NCBI GenBank assembly: GCA_014529385.2
Contig: CM043942.1
Span: 30,406,969-30,470,968 of the forward strand
Origin: Adiantum capillus-veneris
Taxonomy: Eukaryota; Streptophyta; Polypodiopsida; Polypodiales; Pteridaceae
DNA: 64,000 nucleotides
Direction: 5' to 3'
Position numbers and translations under genes: made by a program. This document shows, one piece after another, positions 1 through 11,167 of the stretch (the stretch's first letter is position 1; each line of letters opens with the position of its first letter). The notes below the pieces were generated by a model that was given only the letters and a program-made list of their open reading frames with translations, ran no database searches and was not told the origin of the DNA.

Positions 1-239
1 TTATTATTCTTAGACATAGTTACCTTTTTTGTCAGATAATTTGTGACAAATTACATGCTAAGCACACAAAAATAGATCTCAATTGTCAAAAAAGAATAAA
101 GATTAGAAAATCTTGAAGAATCCATCCAAAATAGATACAAGGGAATTTTGGGAATTTCCACAAATTAGAGGGGTATTTTGGTAATTTTTTCATAATTCAT
201 TAATAATTCTCTGAAAATAATAAAAACAGAGTTTATAAT
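1..239. other. AT-rich intergenic DNA, nothing recognised
   Basis: No reading frame, repeat or motif that I can support is visible here. The stretch is AT-rich with short homopolymer runs. Confidence 0.5.
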
Positions 240-500
240 TTAGCTAACGCTGACACACGCGAGGCTTAGGTAGGGCATGGTCACGTGAGGCTTAGTTATC
301 AATTATTGATAAGTATGCCAACTATGCACAAACAAAGAAAGCATTAAATGAATAACTAAGCCTCATGCATGGTACACGAGGCTTAGTTATTCATTCAACT
401 ATGCTCCTTTTTACGTGTGACCAAGAATGAGGCTTAGTTATTTGTTCAAATAATTGATAACTAAGCCTCGCGTGGCCATTGCCTTACTAGTGTTACATAT
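240..500. repeat. Fold-back (MITE-like) inverted repeat cluster
   Basis: Two arms, 279-307 and 449-477, are inverted copies of each other at 27 of 29 bases. Inside them a second hairpin pairs 347-364 with 378-395 at 18 of 18 bases around a 13-base loop. All arms share the word GAGGCTTAGTTAT or its complement. The outer ends carry TAACGCT (near 244) and an inverted TAACACT (near 495), which could be terminal inverted repeats. There is no coding capacity. A partial relative of the same words continues at about 530-600. A small non-autonomous DNA element is my inference; I could not define a target duplication. Confidence 0.55.
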
Positions 501-697
501 TGTTTGTTACTCACCCACTATGCCCAAACATAGCATTAAATGAACAACCATAGCCTTGCATGGTCACTCAAGGAGTCATTATTCCAAATATGCCTTGAAC
601 CGCATAGCTATGCATGGAGAATCTCAACCAATTGTTACGATTTATGACTATGCAGATTTTGGCGTCGCATGATCACAACATGGGTGAAACGAGAGCT

Positions 698-698
<1 letters not shown>

Positions 699-787
<89 letters not shown>

Positions 788-825
788 CTATCTTTGCAAT
801 ATCCAATGGCACCGAGGTGGATTGG

Positions 826-875
<50 letters not shown>

Positions 876-903
876 CTATCTCTGCAATATCTAATGGCAC
901 CAA
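699..903. repeat. Compound GT/GA microsatellite with a duplicated flank
   Basis: A (GT)n run at 699-752 passes directly into (GA)n at 753-785. A second (GA)n run occupies about 828-873. Each GA run is followed by the same roughly 30-base flank (AACCTATCT, TGCAATATC, AATGGCACC; about 780-815 and 868-903), so the unit was duplicated together with its GA tract. Confidence 0.9.
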
Positions 904-1989
904 ACCAGCTATGTTATACTCGATAATTAATAGTTCTCTAAAAAGATAACTAGTCTTGCTTGGTTGGCCTTGCCGAAGTAATTTTTTGATATGGTTTAGT
1001 ATCAATATGTTGTTGAAAACAATTTGTTTACGTACAATAAATGATAGTGTAGTAACTTGGACTATTGACCTTGTCGTTGAGGACGCATGTTGTTCGAGTG
1101 CGCAAGATAAAGAACGTTGTTTTGTTAAGCTACAGGAAAACCATGTGAGTAGTTAAACTTTTTGTCGTACGAATGACACAAACTATGGACCATATATGAT
1201 GCTACTCTAAAAACCTTCTCCTCTCTTTGGCTTAAGCATATTTTGCAACTCTCTAAAGTGAACAATTTGGACTTCTTAAGATTTTCACAGGTAACACATC
1301 AATGGAGTATCTTGTTTGCCCTCTAAAGAAGGCTAGTTCATCCTCTAAGCTCAATTTCAAGCTCCTCTTTAGCACCTCCATCTTGATACAAGAGTCCAAT
1401 CCATCAACATCATAATTTAGGTAATCCATCACATCCAAGACCCCTAACGCTATTGGTTGCTTAGCTTCCCTTTTTTAAGGTGAACTCATTCTCTTTAGTG
1501 GTCGCTTAGAAGAGCCATTTTCATCTTGATCTATGATGATAATCTTAGAAATTCCTTCAAGACTTATTGAAGAATTATTCATATTAGAGGGATTAGATTC
1601 CTCCTCAAAAGAGTTTTTTTTCACAAATAGAAGATCTCGCCATGTCTTTTGGTCCAAATCCCTCATTGAAAGGTTGATGGTATTCTTAATCATGGAAACG
1701 ACACATTCACAATCCCTTCCTTTCGATCATGGAAGCCCGCAAGCTACACAAAGCATCCATGGTCCATGACACATGAAACCCTACCTCGGTAAACATTGAA
1801 TAGCTCAAGTTCTTGTGGTTGATGCCCTTTTAAAGAGCTAGGATTTCTATCATCTCAATCTTTGCTACTTCAATCTTTGCTTTCATCATCATGGTCACGG
1901 CTAGCACATCCATTGTATCTATCCTTGCAATCATCGTGCTCTCTACGAGTCCTTTCATCACCTTCCATGTAGCTTGTACAATTCTATCC
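904..1989. other. Non-coding stretch, no gene recognised
   Basis: Short open frames exist on both strands (for example minus 1475-1693) but none shows a recognisable domain or composition. The segment lies 3' of the decayed minus-strand gypsy pol and may be its former 3' region, but no LTR is visible. Confidence 0.4.
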
Positions 1990-1994
1990 AACCA

Positions 1995-2480
1995 GGTAAC
2001 AACACTCCATATAAATCCTTCAGTCTAACTGTCCCATTGGAGAACACCCAATCAACTTCATAAGGTCTAGACCATGCTATTTTTAGGTTAAATTTCTTTG
2101 GTCCTAACTTAGACTGGTATAATAGAAGTAGATTTCCTTTTCAAAACTCATGAACTTTCATTTGTGTTGTTGAGGAGTGCCTTACCTTCCACCCATTTAC
2201 TAACATAGCATGTTGCTATAACTATATACTTATTCTTCCCGGGTGTGACTTTCTTAAACGGCCCCATAAAATGAAGACCTCATTTCATGAATATTTTTAA
2301 GGACTATATTGTGGTCAGTGATGTCATATCTGTTGCAATCATCTTGCCCATTCTTTGGCAAATATCACATGTCTTGCAGAAAGCTTGAACATCTTACATC
2401 ATTCTATGCCACCATAAACCAGCCTATAGAATTTCCTTGTAAGTGATGTTTGTTAAAAAGTGCCCTCCTATACTCCCAAA
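1995..2480 (-). pseudogene. G0 integrase remnant
   Basis: The minus strand of about 2480-2210 reads, with interruptions, like the integrase zinc domain and the start of the catalytic core. It contains TCDICQRMGK, typical of the Cys-Cys half of an HHCC zinc domain, followed by LHFMGPFKK and a phrase matching the usual start of the core around the first catalytic Asp. About 2190-1995 resembles the integrase C-terminal domain, with SRPYEVDWVFSNGTVRLKDL corresponding to the GPY-type fold. Several stop codons and frame changes are present. The protein once inserted element cDNA into chromosomes; this copy cannot make it. Confidence 0.6.
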
Positions 2481-2618
2481 GTGAGCTATAGTGATAACTT
2501 GAATTCTTCCTTGCATAAGTACACATGTTCTTAAAATTTCATCAATCCAAAGTCTCTACAAAGATCTAGCTATAATAGTGATTTTCAAAATTGTGAGAAT
2601 GAGTGCCTTCTTATTTTA

Positions 2619-2978
2619 CTATGACCAATGCTCTAGTAAGCCTCCATCCTGTAGAAAATCATACACTTCCTGCCATTTGCGATCGGGCTCCTCAGCACTC
2701 GTTTGAAATAGCTCAGCATCTACTAGTTCATCTCTCAATGATGTGGCTGAGATGCCTTCAATGCTTTTGGACAAAAAGTTTACACCATAATGTGTCTTTC
2801 TAGGCTTATGAAAAATCTTAAACTCAAATTCTACGAGAAACATCATCCACTGGATTGACATTCCTTGGATGACGACCCTATTTATCAAATATGGTAGAGC
2901 TTGAAGACCTACATAAAAGTGAAATAGCTTTCCCAAAAAATAGTGTCTAAACTTTGTAGCATTGAAAACCATACCCAA
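2619..2978 (-). pseudogene. G0 RNase H remnant with connection region
   Basis: An open stretch of 119 codons contains KFRHYFLGKLFHFYVGLQAL and EFEFKIFHKPRK. These match the end of a gypsy RNase H domain, where the family usually has KFRHYLLG, then a short strand with Asp, then the E-[FY]-x-[FI]-x-[HY]-x-PG-K motif before the connection to integrase. The remainder (SKSIEGISATSLRDELVDAE) is the linker towards integrase. The usual Asp of the DHQAL motif has become Gly (VGLQAL), so this copy is catalytically dead as well as truncated. Confidence 0.7.
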
Positions 2979-3579
2979 TGCCTTCCTTTTAGTAGTTGAA
3001 CAACCTTACTCAACCTTTGGTTGAGCTACAATAGCACCCGTCACCATTCCAAAAGCATCAACATGCACATGAAAATAACATTACAGTTTGTCAGCTTCAT
3101 GTCAATAGCTATTTTTAGATTTTGAAGGGCCGCTTCACATTCAAGTGACCAACATATGAATGAATCTCCCATAAAAATTAATATATCCCAAAAAATTACC
3201 TAGTTGCCTGTTGGATGCTTTGGATCTTGTCTTTAGCCATCTTAATGCCATTTTTGGACACAATGTTGCCTAACAGCTATCCCTTCCATACCATGAACAC
3301 TAACCTAAAGGTCTTCAGATATATCCTCTTTTCTTTGCATCTCTCAAATACCCTAGGGGGGTGCACCTTTAAGAAACTATTCATATAATGTGCATTCAAA
3401 GGGTATTAAAAAAACCCCTTTACTTTCATGCTTAAGTCAATACAACGACCCTTTTTCTTAAAAAAACTTATGAGTATTTCTCTAAAATCAATTAAAAAAT
3501 CCCTTTTATCAATATAATCCTATTAAAATTTTGAAATTTTGGCAATTAAAATCCCATTCATTTGAACTCACATGGTAAC

Positions 3580-4110
3580 TTACATGTCTAAGAGGTGAAC
3601 CCCCCGAGAAAATACCATTTCCAAAAATAGGAGATGTATCTCTTCAAATGAATATATGATGAAGTTGTCCACGAAAATTGACAGAAACTTATGCAAGAAC
3701 TCACTGAATATTCCCATCATGTATCTTTGAAATGTCATCGAAGCATTACATAAACCAAATAGCATCTCCAGATACATAAATTCTCCACATTCAATGATAA
3801 ATTTTTTCATTGCTCTATCCTCCTCTGATGTGATCTTAAGCTCATTGTACCCACTATATCCATCTATGAAGTTACACACCTCATGTCCAACTATCACATC
3901 AAGCATCATATCCTTGAATGGTAGCAGAAAAGGATCTTTGATTGTTTGAGAATTTTGTTTTGTGTAATCCATGCATACTTCAAGTTTGATGTTCCTCTTT
4001 GGACCACCAATATAGGGAATTGCCAGCCATTGCTTGCCACCTCTGTGATGAACCTTGCCTTTAGAAGGTTTTCTATCTCCTATTTGACCTTGTTAGCATA
4101 GTTCGTATTC
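3580..4110 (-). pseudogene. G0 reverse transcriptase remnant
   Basis: The open part (3580-3972) carries the RT palm and fingers motifs FIDGYSGYNELKI, MLFGLCNASMTFQRYMM and FVDNFIIYS. The first matches the gypsy FLDGYSGYNQI block. The second matches MPFGLCNAPATFQR. The third is the active site, normally F-[MVL]-D-D, here changed to VDN, so the second catalytic Asp is lost. Upstream, up to about 4110, a broken frame resembles the N-terminal fingers, ending in VCMDYTKQN where the family has CIDYRKLN. It would have copied element RNA into DNA. Confidence 0.75.
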
Positions 4111-4869
4111 ATTATATATCTTTACAATCTGACTAGTCTAGCATCAGAATTAAGTGGTATTATGTGATGACAAACCCGAAGGTCGACTCCATTCAGCTCA
4201 CCGTGTTCCCAGGCAAAAAATCTTGATATTTTTAAAGAAGCTATCTACCTTTTTTTACTTCCTTCTTAAGATGCTTGTTGATCTTAATCGGCTTTGGATT
4301 AGCCTCTGTGCCTATGTTTCACTCCCCTACTTCTTGGTCCTCTGGTAATAGCCAATTGGGTATCCCATCACCTTTTCATTTGGATAGAGATTTTGCTTCC
4401 TCCTCTATTCCAATTCTAGTTGCATGTTGATTATCCAACGTGTCTCAGTTGGTCATCACACTAGCTCCTTTAGATAGCGTCTAACAACCTAGTTCTTGAA
4501 TTGGCATTCTGATACTTGTGTTCTCTATCAGAGCAATTTAATATAGTACCTCTAGGTATATTTTCTTCCCTCTAGGTATATTCTCTTCTAATGCTACCTC
4601 AAGTGTCTGCTTCACTTTATCCTTTGAAGTTCTATCGTCTTGACTAACTATTCTCTCCTCTTGGTTCATTTTAGTGAAGCTCTCTGGGTACTGTTCTCGA
4701 TGTTGTTACACTCTTGCGTTCAAATCTATTTCTGCAACAACATGGAAGATATTTATTGAAGCTAGCATCCTCTCTATATTTTTAGTGCCATACTTTCTAC
4801 AAATCTCCTTGGGCCGCATTTCCCTCTTCTAGCTTATGGTGTTGTTTGTCTTTACTTAGATTTTGTAGC

Positions 4870-4950
4870 TTTGGTCATGTATAGTGAGTGTTTGGCATGC
4901 ATAATCGTGCACGGCCCCTACACTTTGTAGCCAAGGTCTTCCCAAAAACT
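4870..4950 (-). pseudogene. G0 protease tail (LGRPWL motif)
   Basis: A short minus-strand frame reads LGRPWLQSVGAVHDY. This fits the C-terminal part of a plant gypsy retropepsin, where I-L-G-R-P-[FW]-L precedes an HDW-type strand. The catalytic DSGA part was not found. Its place upstream of the RT remnant fits the protease-RT-RNase H-integrase order. Confidence 0.5.
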
Positions 4951-4984
4951 TGCCATAGGCACCTTGCACATACATTAGAGGACG

Positions 4985-6687
4985 TGTTGGGGTGTGAGAT
5001 ATGTTGCACTTTGTGTGTGTGAACACGCTCTCCACATCACCATCCTATGTGGATGAATCCCATCTTCAAATCGTGTGTAGAGCTTGTGTGGCAAGCCCCA
5101 TCATCAATCTTAGATGGGTTTATCTATGACATCACCTTTTGTGTGTGCCCTCGTTTTCAAGTTCATAGTATTTTGACTGAGTATATGTGTGCTCAATTTG
5201 AGCATCATTAATGCATTTTATTTTATACCTAGTTATCCTAATTTTGCATTATTTTTCTTTTTATTAATTTCTTTGTACACGTGTTCTTGCACATTAAGTG
5301 TTGCATGTGGATTGTGCTTCTCAAGAGCTTTCCATTGAGCACTACATCATCAAATGCAGAGACAAATAGCCTATCTTGTTGAATGCATTATCCTCCAATA
5401 AGCAAATGACATTATCATGTGTGCGGGCTTTTTCTTCAACAAGGAATACAAGTGGTATGCTTGGCTAGCCTTTTGACTATGTTGGGAAATAACGTGGAGG
5501 TGACGTGGTCAATGCTCATGGTTTAAAGAAGTGAGGTTGTTTCTTGGTGTTCACGTGGGCATCTTGGCTCTAGACCTATTCATATTGGTCTATAAGGCGC
5601 TATATTTTGTGGTGGTGATTCTCATGTGGCCTACCCATTTTTAGTGGAGAATCAAACTCCAAGGGCAACAAACTCAGTTGAAAACTCAACAAAATCCATG
5701 TGGGCATCTTGGCTTTAGACCTATTCATATTGGTATATAAGGCGCTATATCCAGGTGGTGGTGATTCGCATGTGGCCTACCCATTTTCAGTGGAGAATCA
5801 AACTTCGAGGGCATCAAGCTCATTTGAAAACCCGACAAAGTCCATTTGACCATGTTTCTCGTTTGAGGCTCCTCTACTAGCCACGCATTAGTGCTATATT
5901 CTTCTAGCTATAAGAAGTGTTTCACACCAAAAGTTAATGATGTGGCAATATAATGCTTACAAATTTCTGATAGCAACAAAAGAATCAAGGCAATTAGGAG
6001 CAGTTTCTCACGCCAACGATCACAATCTTCACTTGAGAAGATGCACACCCACTCTTCCTTTAGGAGTATCTCTCACTTCCATAGGCCTTTGTGTTGTTTT
6101 GGATGGCACGTTTTGAGTGTTGGCATATAAACCTAGGAATATGTCAAGGCTACACCTTGTATATATACCCATAATCGTATGGGGAAAGATATAATCCAAA
6201 TGAAACCCTCCAACCAAGGCACCAATCAAGGCCCCTAGCCTATAAAGCATGTATCTTTCCCATTTCAACTTAAAAGTGAGTGTGTTCTCGTAGCTACATT
6301 GTGAAACTCTTCTCTTTCTTTACTTCTCACACTCTCTCTAGTTATGGTACCTCTTAGATTTGACCCACCATAGCCGTCGAGTTTCCTTCGACTTGTATCA
6401 AAACTTGAGCATAGGCATTTAATCCTCAATTTTTCCAATTTCCTTGTTCATAGTTTAGCTTGATAATAAATAAAGCAACTACCAACCTAAAAGGTTGTCG
6501 ATGTAACAAAATCTGTAGTGAAGTTTGTGTTTTTTTTATTGCACGACATCTTAATTAGGATATCCATAGATTCAGCTGGCAATTACCCTATGAGGCGAAG
6601 GGCCAATAGAAATTCGATGGGGGCTATCTATATGAAGAGGCATGATGGTTGGGTGGAGCATGGTTTTCCGTACCCTTTGGCCTTTCA
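4985..6687 (+). repeat. Candidate 5' LTR of the G1 gypsy element
   Basis: This is inferred from context. A primer site for initiator tRNA-Met starts at 6689, two bases after a CA dinucleotide at 6686-6687, as expected at an LTR end. A TGTTGGGG start is visible at 4985. The interval has a TATAAAG word near 6240, AATAAATAAA near 6465 and no coding sequence, which suits U3-R-U5. No second LTR copy is in the window, so the start is a guess. It contains the 145 bp tandem duplication listed separately. Confidence 0.35.
5552..5845. repeat. 145 bp tandem duplication
   Basis: Two adjacent copies with a period of 145 bp both start at GTGGGCATCTTGGCT (5555 and 5700). Both contain a TATAAGGCGCTATAT word and GTGGAGAATCAAACT. 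They differ at a modest number of positions by eye, so the duplication is not recent. Confidence 0.85.
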
Positions 6688-6688
6688 T

Positions 6689-6702
6689 TGGTATCAAAGC
6701 TC
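6689..6702 (+). promoter_or_regulatory. G1 primer binding site (initiator tRNA-Met type)
   Basis: TGGTATCAAAGCTC matches the common plant LTR primer site TGGTATCAGAGC with one change, being complementary to the 3' end of initiator tRNA-Met. It lies about 0.9 kb before the gag-like sequence of G1, in the same orientation. Confidence 0.6.
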
Positions 6703-6764
6703 AAGTTAGCAAGCCGTGGAGAAGAAGGTGAGAGCTCTTGAGCCGTGGCTGCATGGAGTCTCTC

Positions 6765-6798
<34 letters not shown>

Positions 6799-7608
6799 TT
6801 TTGACTTGCAAAAAAAGCCATTAGGGTAGGGCTAGTTGGGTGTGCGTTGTGGTGAGGGTTGCTTCTGGTCTCTCCACCACTACAAGCCGAGCTCATATGC
6901 ATGCGATAGTTGAATCTTTCTTCCTTGCTTCTCTGCCAACCGACCATCGCTCCTTCTAGTGAGCCTTGGGTTCAGCCTAAGGCCACCATCTCTTAACTTT
7001 TTGGGTCTTTTAGTGTGGCCAAGGGTCCATTCCTCTACAAAGACATATTGCAATAGGATCCTAAAGCAAGGCAAGGCCCTCAAGCTTTGTACGTTCACTA
7101 GATTTGATTGGTTGTATACACTAAATACACTGCAAAATTACAACAATTCACTCAAAGATATTTTTGATACATAATAAATATACCAGCAAGTTTTCGAAAA
7201 TCAAGCAAAGCGGTGGAATTTCTAAAGATTAAAAGTAATCAAGGTAAGGCATTGTATCCACGATTTTTTGGCATTAAATTTAACAAAGTTTCAAATTTGG
7301 GTAATCAAAGCTAGTATAGCTTCTAAGTACTATACAAAGTGGTGTTTTGGAGAATTTTTTGGAATTGACATTGGCATCGGATTTAGTTTTGGCAACGCAT
7401 CTTAGTTTGGGGATTTGATTTGGCACACCCAATCAATCTCATTGGTTTGTTGCTACTCATCATCAACAAGGCTTAATTTAGCTCAGAAAAGCTTCACAAG
7501 GTGGTGTTTTATACAACGTATTCATTTTTTCTCATTATCACAACACTGCACCATGGATTCATACATAGATATGCATCATACCTTTGATTTCAAGCATCTT
7601 GTGCTTGT
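6703..7608 (+). other. G1 leader region
   Basis: No protein domain is visible between the primer site and the gag-like frame. It contains an (AC)n microsatellite at about 6767-6797. Short frames on both strands look like chance. Confidence 0.45.
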
Positions 7609-8660
7609 TTGGCCTACTGTTGCACCGCAATTGGGGATACTCTCATGGAGGGTACCCACATAACAACTAGCATGGATGACAACATAGAGCTACTTGATCT
7701 TCAAGAATTTAGAGCATTGCAATCACATAAGTCTGTTTTAGAAACAAATTTTTCATGTTTGAATGAAAATGTCACTAAACTGTTTGATCTGGTAGTGCAA
7801 TACAATCATGAGCAAGCCAAGGGTCCTGCAAGTGGGCAGCCTAGGAATTTTTTGAGCTCTAGGCTTGAAAATCCAATTCCTAGCCTGCTAAATCACGGCT
7901 CCATTATGGATTCATCACCAATTCTCACTTAGAAAGAGGTGGATGAGTTATTGAAAAAGACGAAACCACCAATCTTTTGAGGGGAGGAGAAAGCTCACAA
8001 CAAAGATACGATAAATATCTTCCAAAGTAAATGGGATGGTATTCACAATCTTTGTTAGACTTCGGATGCAGCCAAGGCATTGCAAACTAATTTGACACTA
8101 GAAGGTAAAGCCTATAAATGGTGGATGTCGCCTTAAGGACAAGGGCATCGTTCTACGCACATTGGTTGCCTTTGAGGATGTGTTCTGAACATAATTTCTT
8201 CCTACTATTGAGAAGGATAGAAATTGGATTGCATGGGATAAGTATTCTATGCATCAACATGAGACACTACTTGATGAATATATCTCGCACTAGAGAGATG
8301 TTAACCTGAGGGTTTAGTCTCCTTCCAACAGGTATGCAGGTTCATCCGTGGGTTAACTCTTGAGCTTAAGAAGCATGATAAAATCTAGGATCCCAAAATG
8401 CTTGAGAAAGCTATAGTATGAGTATAGTGCAAGCCCATATTCATGATGATCCATATGAAAAAACATTGCATAGCATGTGTATGCCTGATACTTCACATGC
8501 ACATGTATCTCATGGTCATGTAGTCTCATATGATGCATCCAAGAATCCCAAGGGACCTAGAGGCCATTTGTCAAGTGAGGAATTTGAAAAACCAAATAAA
8601 GATAAGTTATGTTTTATTTGCTTGGGAAGTGGGTATGGCAAAAAGAATTGTCCCAAGGGG
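7609..8660 (+). pseudogene. G1 gag remnant with altered zinc knuckle
   Basis: A frame open from 7609 to 7932 (EFRALQSHK, ENVTKLFDLV) leads into an interrupted capsid-like segment with KAYKWWMSP near 8106-8135, where plant gypsy gag has GKA..WW. Near 8610-8651 lies a zinc-knuckle-like string, CFICLGSGYGKKNC. Its spacing is CX2CX4-X-X4C, but the His of the CCHC pattern is Tyr (TAT instead of CAT), so zinc binding is probably lost. Several stops break the frame. Gag would have formed the cytoplasmic particle that packages element RNA. Confidence 0.65.
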
Positions 8661-8849
8661 AAATCTATTGCCCAAGGTAAGGAAAAAGATATGCACATGG
8701 TGCAATTGCTTCCCTTGGAATCTTCTTTTTGTTATTCCAATGTGGAAGTAACACATATAGAAATGGTTCATGAGTGTTGTATTACAGACTCTATGTGGCA
8801 GTCGACTTTTGGTCACATGAGCTTATGAGAATGCATGGCTCTATCCAGG

Positions 8850-9180
8850 TCATAAGGTGAGAATCCTAGTAGATGATGGAGCATCTCACAATTTCATTAA
8901 CTACAAGTTCATGAACATCTCAATTTTCCTTAAACACCTAGTTCCCACAGCTACAATGTAGCTATGATAAATGGTCATGATCGTGAAGTGTGGGATACCC
9001 AAGGTAAATGTGTACCTCTTGAGATCCAAGGGTATAAGACAACCTTAGTTTTTCAACTACTGAATATGGATAGAGCAGATGTGGTGTTAAGTCAAGAGTG
9101 GTTTGCATGGGTTAGGATCCTCATTACATCGTAGTTAAGAGCACAACAATGTTATATTGAATCCAATTGTGTGCATGTGT
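8850..9180 (+). pseudogene. G1 retropepsin remnant
   Basis: ILVDDGASHNFINYKF at about 8868-8915 is a retropepsin active-site region. The catalytic D-[ST]-G-A appears as DDGA, a form I recall from plant gypsy elements. About 200 bases on, in another frame, DVVLSQEWFAW matches the family's D-V-[VI]-L-G-x-[ED]-W-L block with Gly changed to Ser. The frame change between them shows the gene is broken. The enzyme would have cut the Gag-Pol polyprotein. Confidence 0.7.
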
Positions 9181-9457
9181 TGTAATTAGGGGAAAAATAT
9201 ATAACTTCCTCACCACTCATTTGTACAACCGGAGCTTATGAAGCTCTCTTCTAATGATAAAATAGAAGAATTATTTTTGTGTTACTCTTTGTGTCATCTG
9301 TTATTGAATTTTGAATATAATTTAGCTATGGTTGGAGGTTCATCATCACCTCATGCTTCTCTTCCTTCACTTACTACCTCATCACAACAAGCCAACATTG
9401 CTAAAAATTTGAAGGAAATTTTAATTAATACAAAGATGTTTTTCTAGGAGATTTTTA

Positions 9458-9602
9458 TCATCTAGGTTACCACCCACATATTATGTGCAACATGGCATAG
9501 ATATGGTTGTAGATAGTAAGCCGGTTAGTAAACTACCCTATAAAATGAGTCATTTTGAAGCTATTGAGGTAGAACATCAGCTTCATGACTACCTTAGAAG
9601 AG
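9458..9602 (+). pseudogene. G1 reverse transcriptase, N-terminal part
   Basis: The frame reads QHGIDMVVDSKPVSKLPYKM and continues through EVEHQLHDYLRR. This is the standard beginning of gypsy RT (H-x-I, then P-x-x-x-x-PY[RK]M, then a helix before the motif G-x-I-x-P-S). It stops exactly at the AAGAG target site of E1. The continuation is at 30487. Confidence 0.85.
9598..9602. repeat. E1 target site duplication, left copy (AAGAG)
   Basis: AAGAG here and at 30482-30486 directly flanks the TG..CA ends of E1. Removing E1 and one copy rejoins the G1 RT reading. Confidence 0.9.
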
Positions 9603-9834
9603 TGTGCGCATCTGTCGCACGTGTCAAAGCAAGGGACTTGCCGTACAGTGTGTGCGAGCCACAAATGGCTGCAAGCACACAACCAGATTAATCTAGCAAG
9701 CTCAAGAGAGCAAGGGTGTGTCACTCACCACCCTACGCTCACCTTTGTGCAGGATTCCTCGCCACGAAGAAGAGGGAGCTACCACCATGGCGTGCTCAAC
9801 CGCCTCACTACTGTTGTGTCGTCGCAATGCTCGA

Positions 9835-9888
<54 letters not shown>

Positions 9889-10241
9889 GCATGCACCCAC
9901 ACAAGGAGATGAAGAAGAAGATGGAGATGGAGCAAGAGCACTCTTCAATTGCACAAATGAGAGAATGAGTGATTTTTAGGTTTAGGTGACTTTTATATGA
10001 TCTCGTCCATTCACACTTGGGCGCCCATGCTTAGCCAACTAACCCTTGAATTTTCCAATTAGAGTGCATCTCTAACTTTTATATGATCTCGCCCATTCAC
10101 ACTTGGGCACCCATGCTTAGCCAACTAACCCTTGATGTTCCAGTTAGAGTGCACCTCTCATCGGGGATCACTCTTACCCTTTTCCTATTGGACCGACAAG
10201 CCCGGCCCATGACTACTAGAAGTGGACACTGGTGGTTAACA
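9603..10241 (-). repeat. E1 3' LTR
   Basis: On the minus strand it starts TGTTAACCACC and ends GATGCGCACA. It includes a pure CT microsatellite at 9839-9888 and an 86 bp tandem duplication (9989-10074 and 10075-10160) that repeats the TATA-containing promoter segment. The 5' LTR has that segment once. Confidence 0.92.
9989..10160 (-). repeat. 86 bp duplicated promoter segment inside the E1 3' LTR
   Basis: Both copies begin ACTTTTATATGATCTCG on the plus strand and end in TTAGAGTGCA. On the sense strand each carries a TCATATAAAAGT TATA-like box. The corresponding part of the 5' LTR (about 30310-30400) and of both E2 LTRs has a single copy. Confidence 0.85.
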
Positions 10242-10254
10242 TGCCCCCCTTCCT
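10242..10254 (-). promoter_or_regulatory. E1 polypurine tract
   Basis: The sense strand reads AGGAAGGGGGGCA immediately before the 3' LTR. The same tract precedes the E2 3' LTR. It primes plus-strand DNA synthesis. Confidence 0.85.
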
Positions 10255-11167
10255 GAAGTAGATTCCACCCTCAGAATATAATAGTGCAGAATCGGGATCC
10301 ACGATAGGATTACATGTTAGCAGAAGAAAAAAAACATTGTGAAAGCTCAAAGGTAGCATGTGCAGGCGTACAATAATTGAGATGCATACATGATATTCTA
10401 GGAAATGCAAAAAAAAACATGAATTGTAACATTGCCAACTAAAACAAGCGTAGTACTTGAATAAAATGCAATTGAGTTAATGTTTATTCTCTCTTTTTTT
10501 GTTTTTTGTTGTTGTTGTCATAGTTGCTACAAGTAGATGGGGGACTCAAGGTCTCAAATACTGGCAGTTGGGAGACTCGAGGTCTCAAATACCAGCTTAA
10601 CACATGGACTTCCACAACACAAGTGAGACTTAGGTGGAATAAGCTAGAGAGAACTATATCCTCATAGCTTAAAATATTAATAAAGTTACTACAATTAATA
10701 GACTATTTAGGAATTAAAGTCAGCAATTAAGTGGCCTAGTCTAGCCTAAGGTCCCGATACCTACTTAAAGCCAACTAATAGACCAAACTCAAAGAGAAGA
10801 ACAAGGTACTAGAAGTTTGACAAAATTATAGCATCTAAATTAGCAATGTCACAACTTCATAAATTTTATACATTGTTAGAAACTCAAACGACAAGATGAA
10901 AACATGTAACTGTGGAAAGCATAGATAAAAGGAAGTAGTACACCTAATATAATGGAGAACATCCGTTGTAACATGTAAACATCCATTGTCGTTGTCCTTT
11001 GAAGGCATCCTTATGTAGTCACAAACTGCACAATAGTCACTACCAAACATCCACCTTCCAGAGGCATATCAATGGGAAAAAAGAACTTTGTTAATCACTA
11101 AACTCTAAAACAGAAACACTCCTATCGTACTAATCCTACCTACTCTCCATCACTCGAGTGATGATGA
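10255..11167 (-). other. E1 3' non-coding region
   Basis: Between the small 3' ORF and the polypurine tract no conserved frame is seen. It includes a 31 bp tandem duplication at about 10540-10602 (GACTC, AGGTCTCAAATAC in each unit). The equivalent region of E2 (57936-59140) is also non-coding. Confidence 0.6.

Larger units (their letters stand above)
1990..4940 (-). mobile_element. G0: heavily decayed Ty3/gypsy pol relic
   Basis: Reading the minus strand from 4940 down to 1990, recognisable pieces appear in the normal gypsy order: protease tail, reverse transcriptase, RNase H, integrase zinc domain and core, then integrase C-terminus. Stops and frameshifts separate them. The RT phrase FIDGYSGYNE resembles the non-chromoviral (Athila/Tat-like) branch. 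No LTRs or target duplication could be identified, so the ends are only the limits of recognisable coding sequence. Confidence 0.75.

Noticed and set aside
614-1005. Open frames of Cys-Val, Arg-Glu and Ser-Leu repeats on both strands
   Set aside because: They are translations of GT/GA microsatellites. The same applies to frames at 9585-9979, 24676-25146, 33281-33665 and 59334-59712.
1475-1769. Possible host gene on either strand
   Set aside because: Short overlapping frames on both strands without a domain, intron signals or codon pattern to support one.
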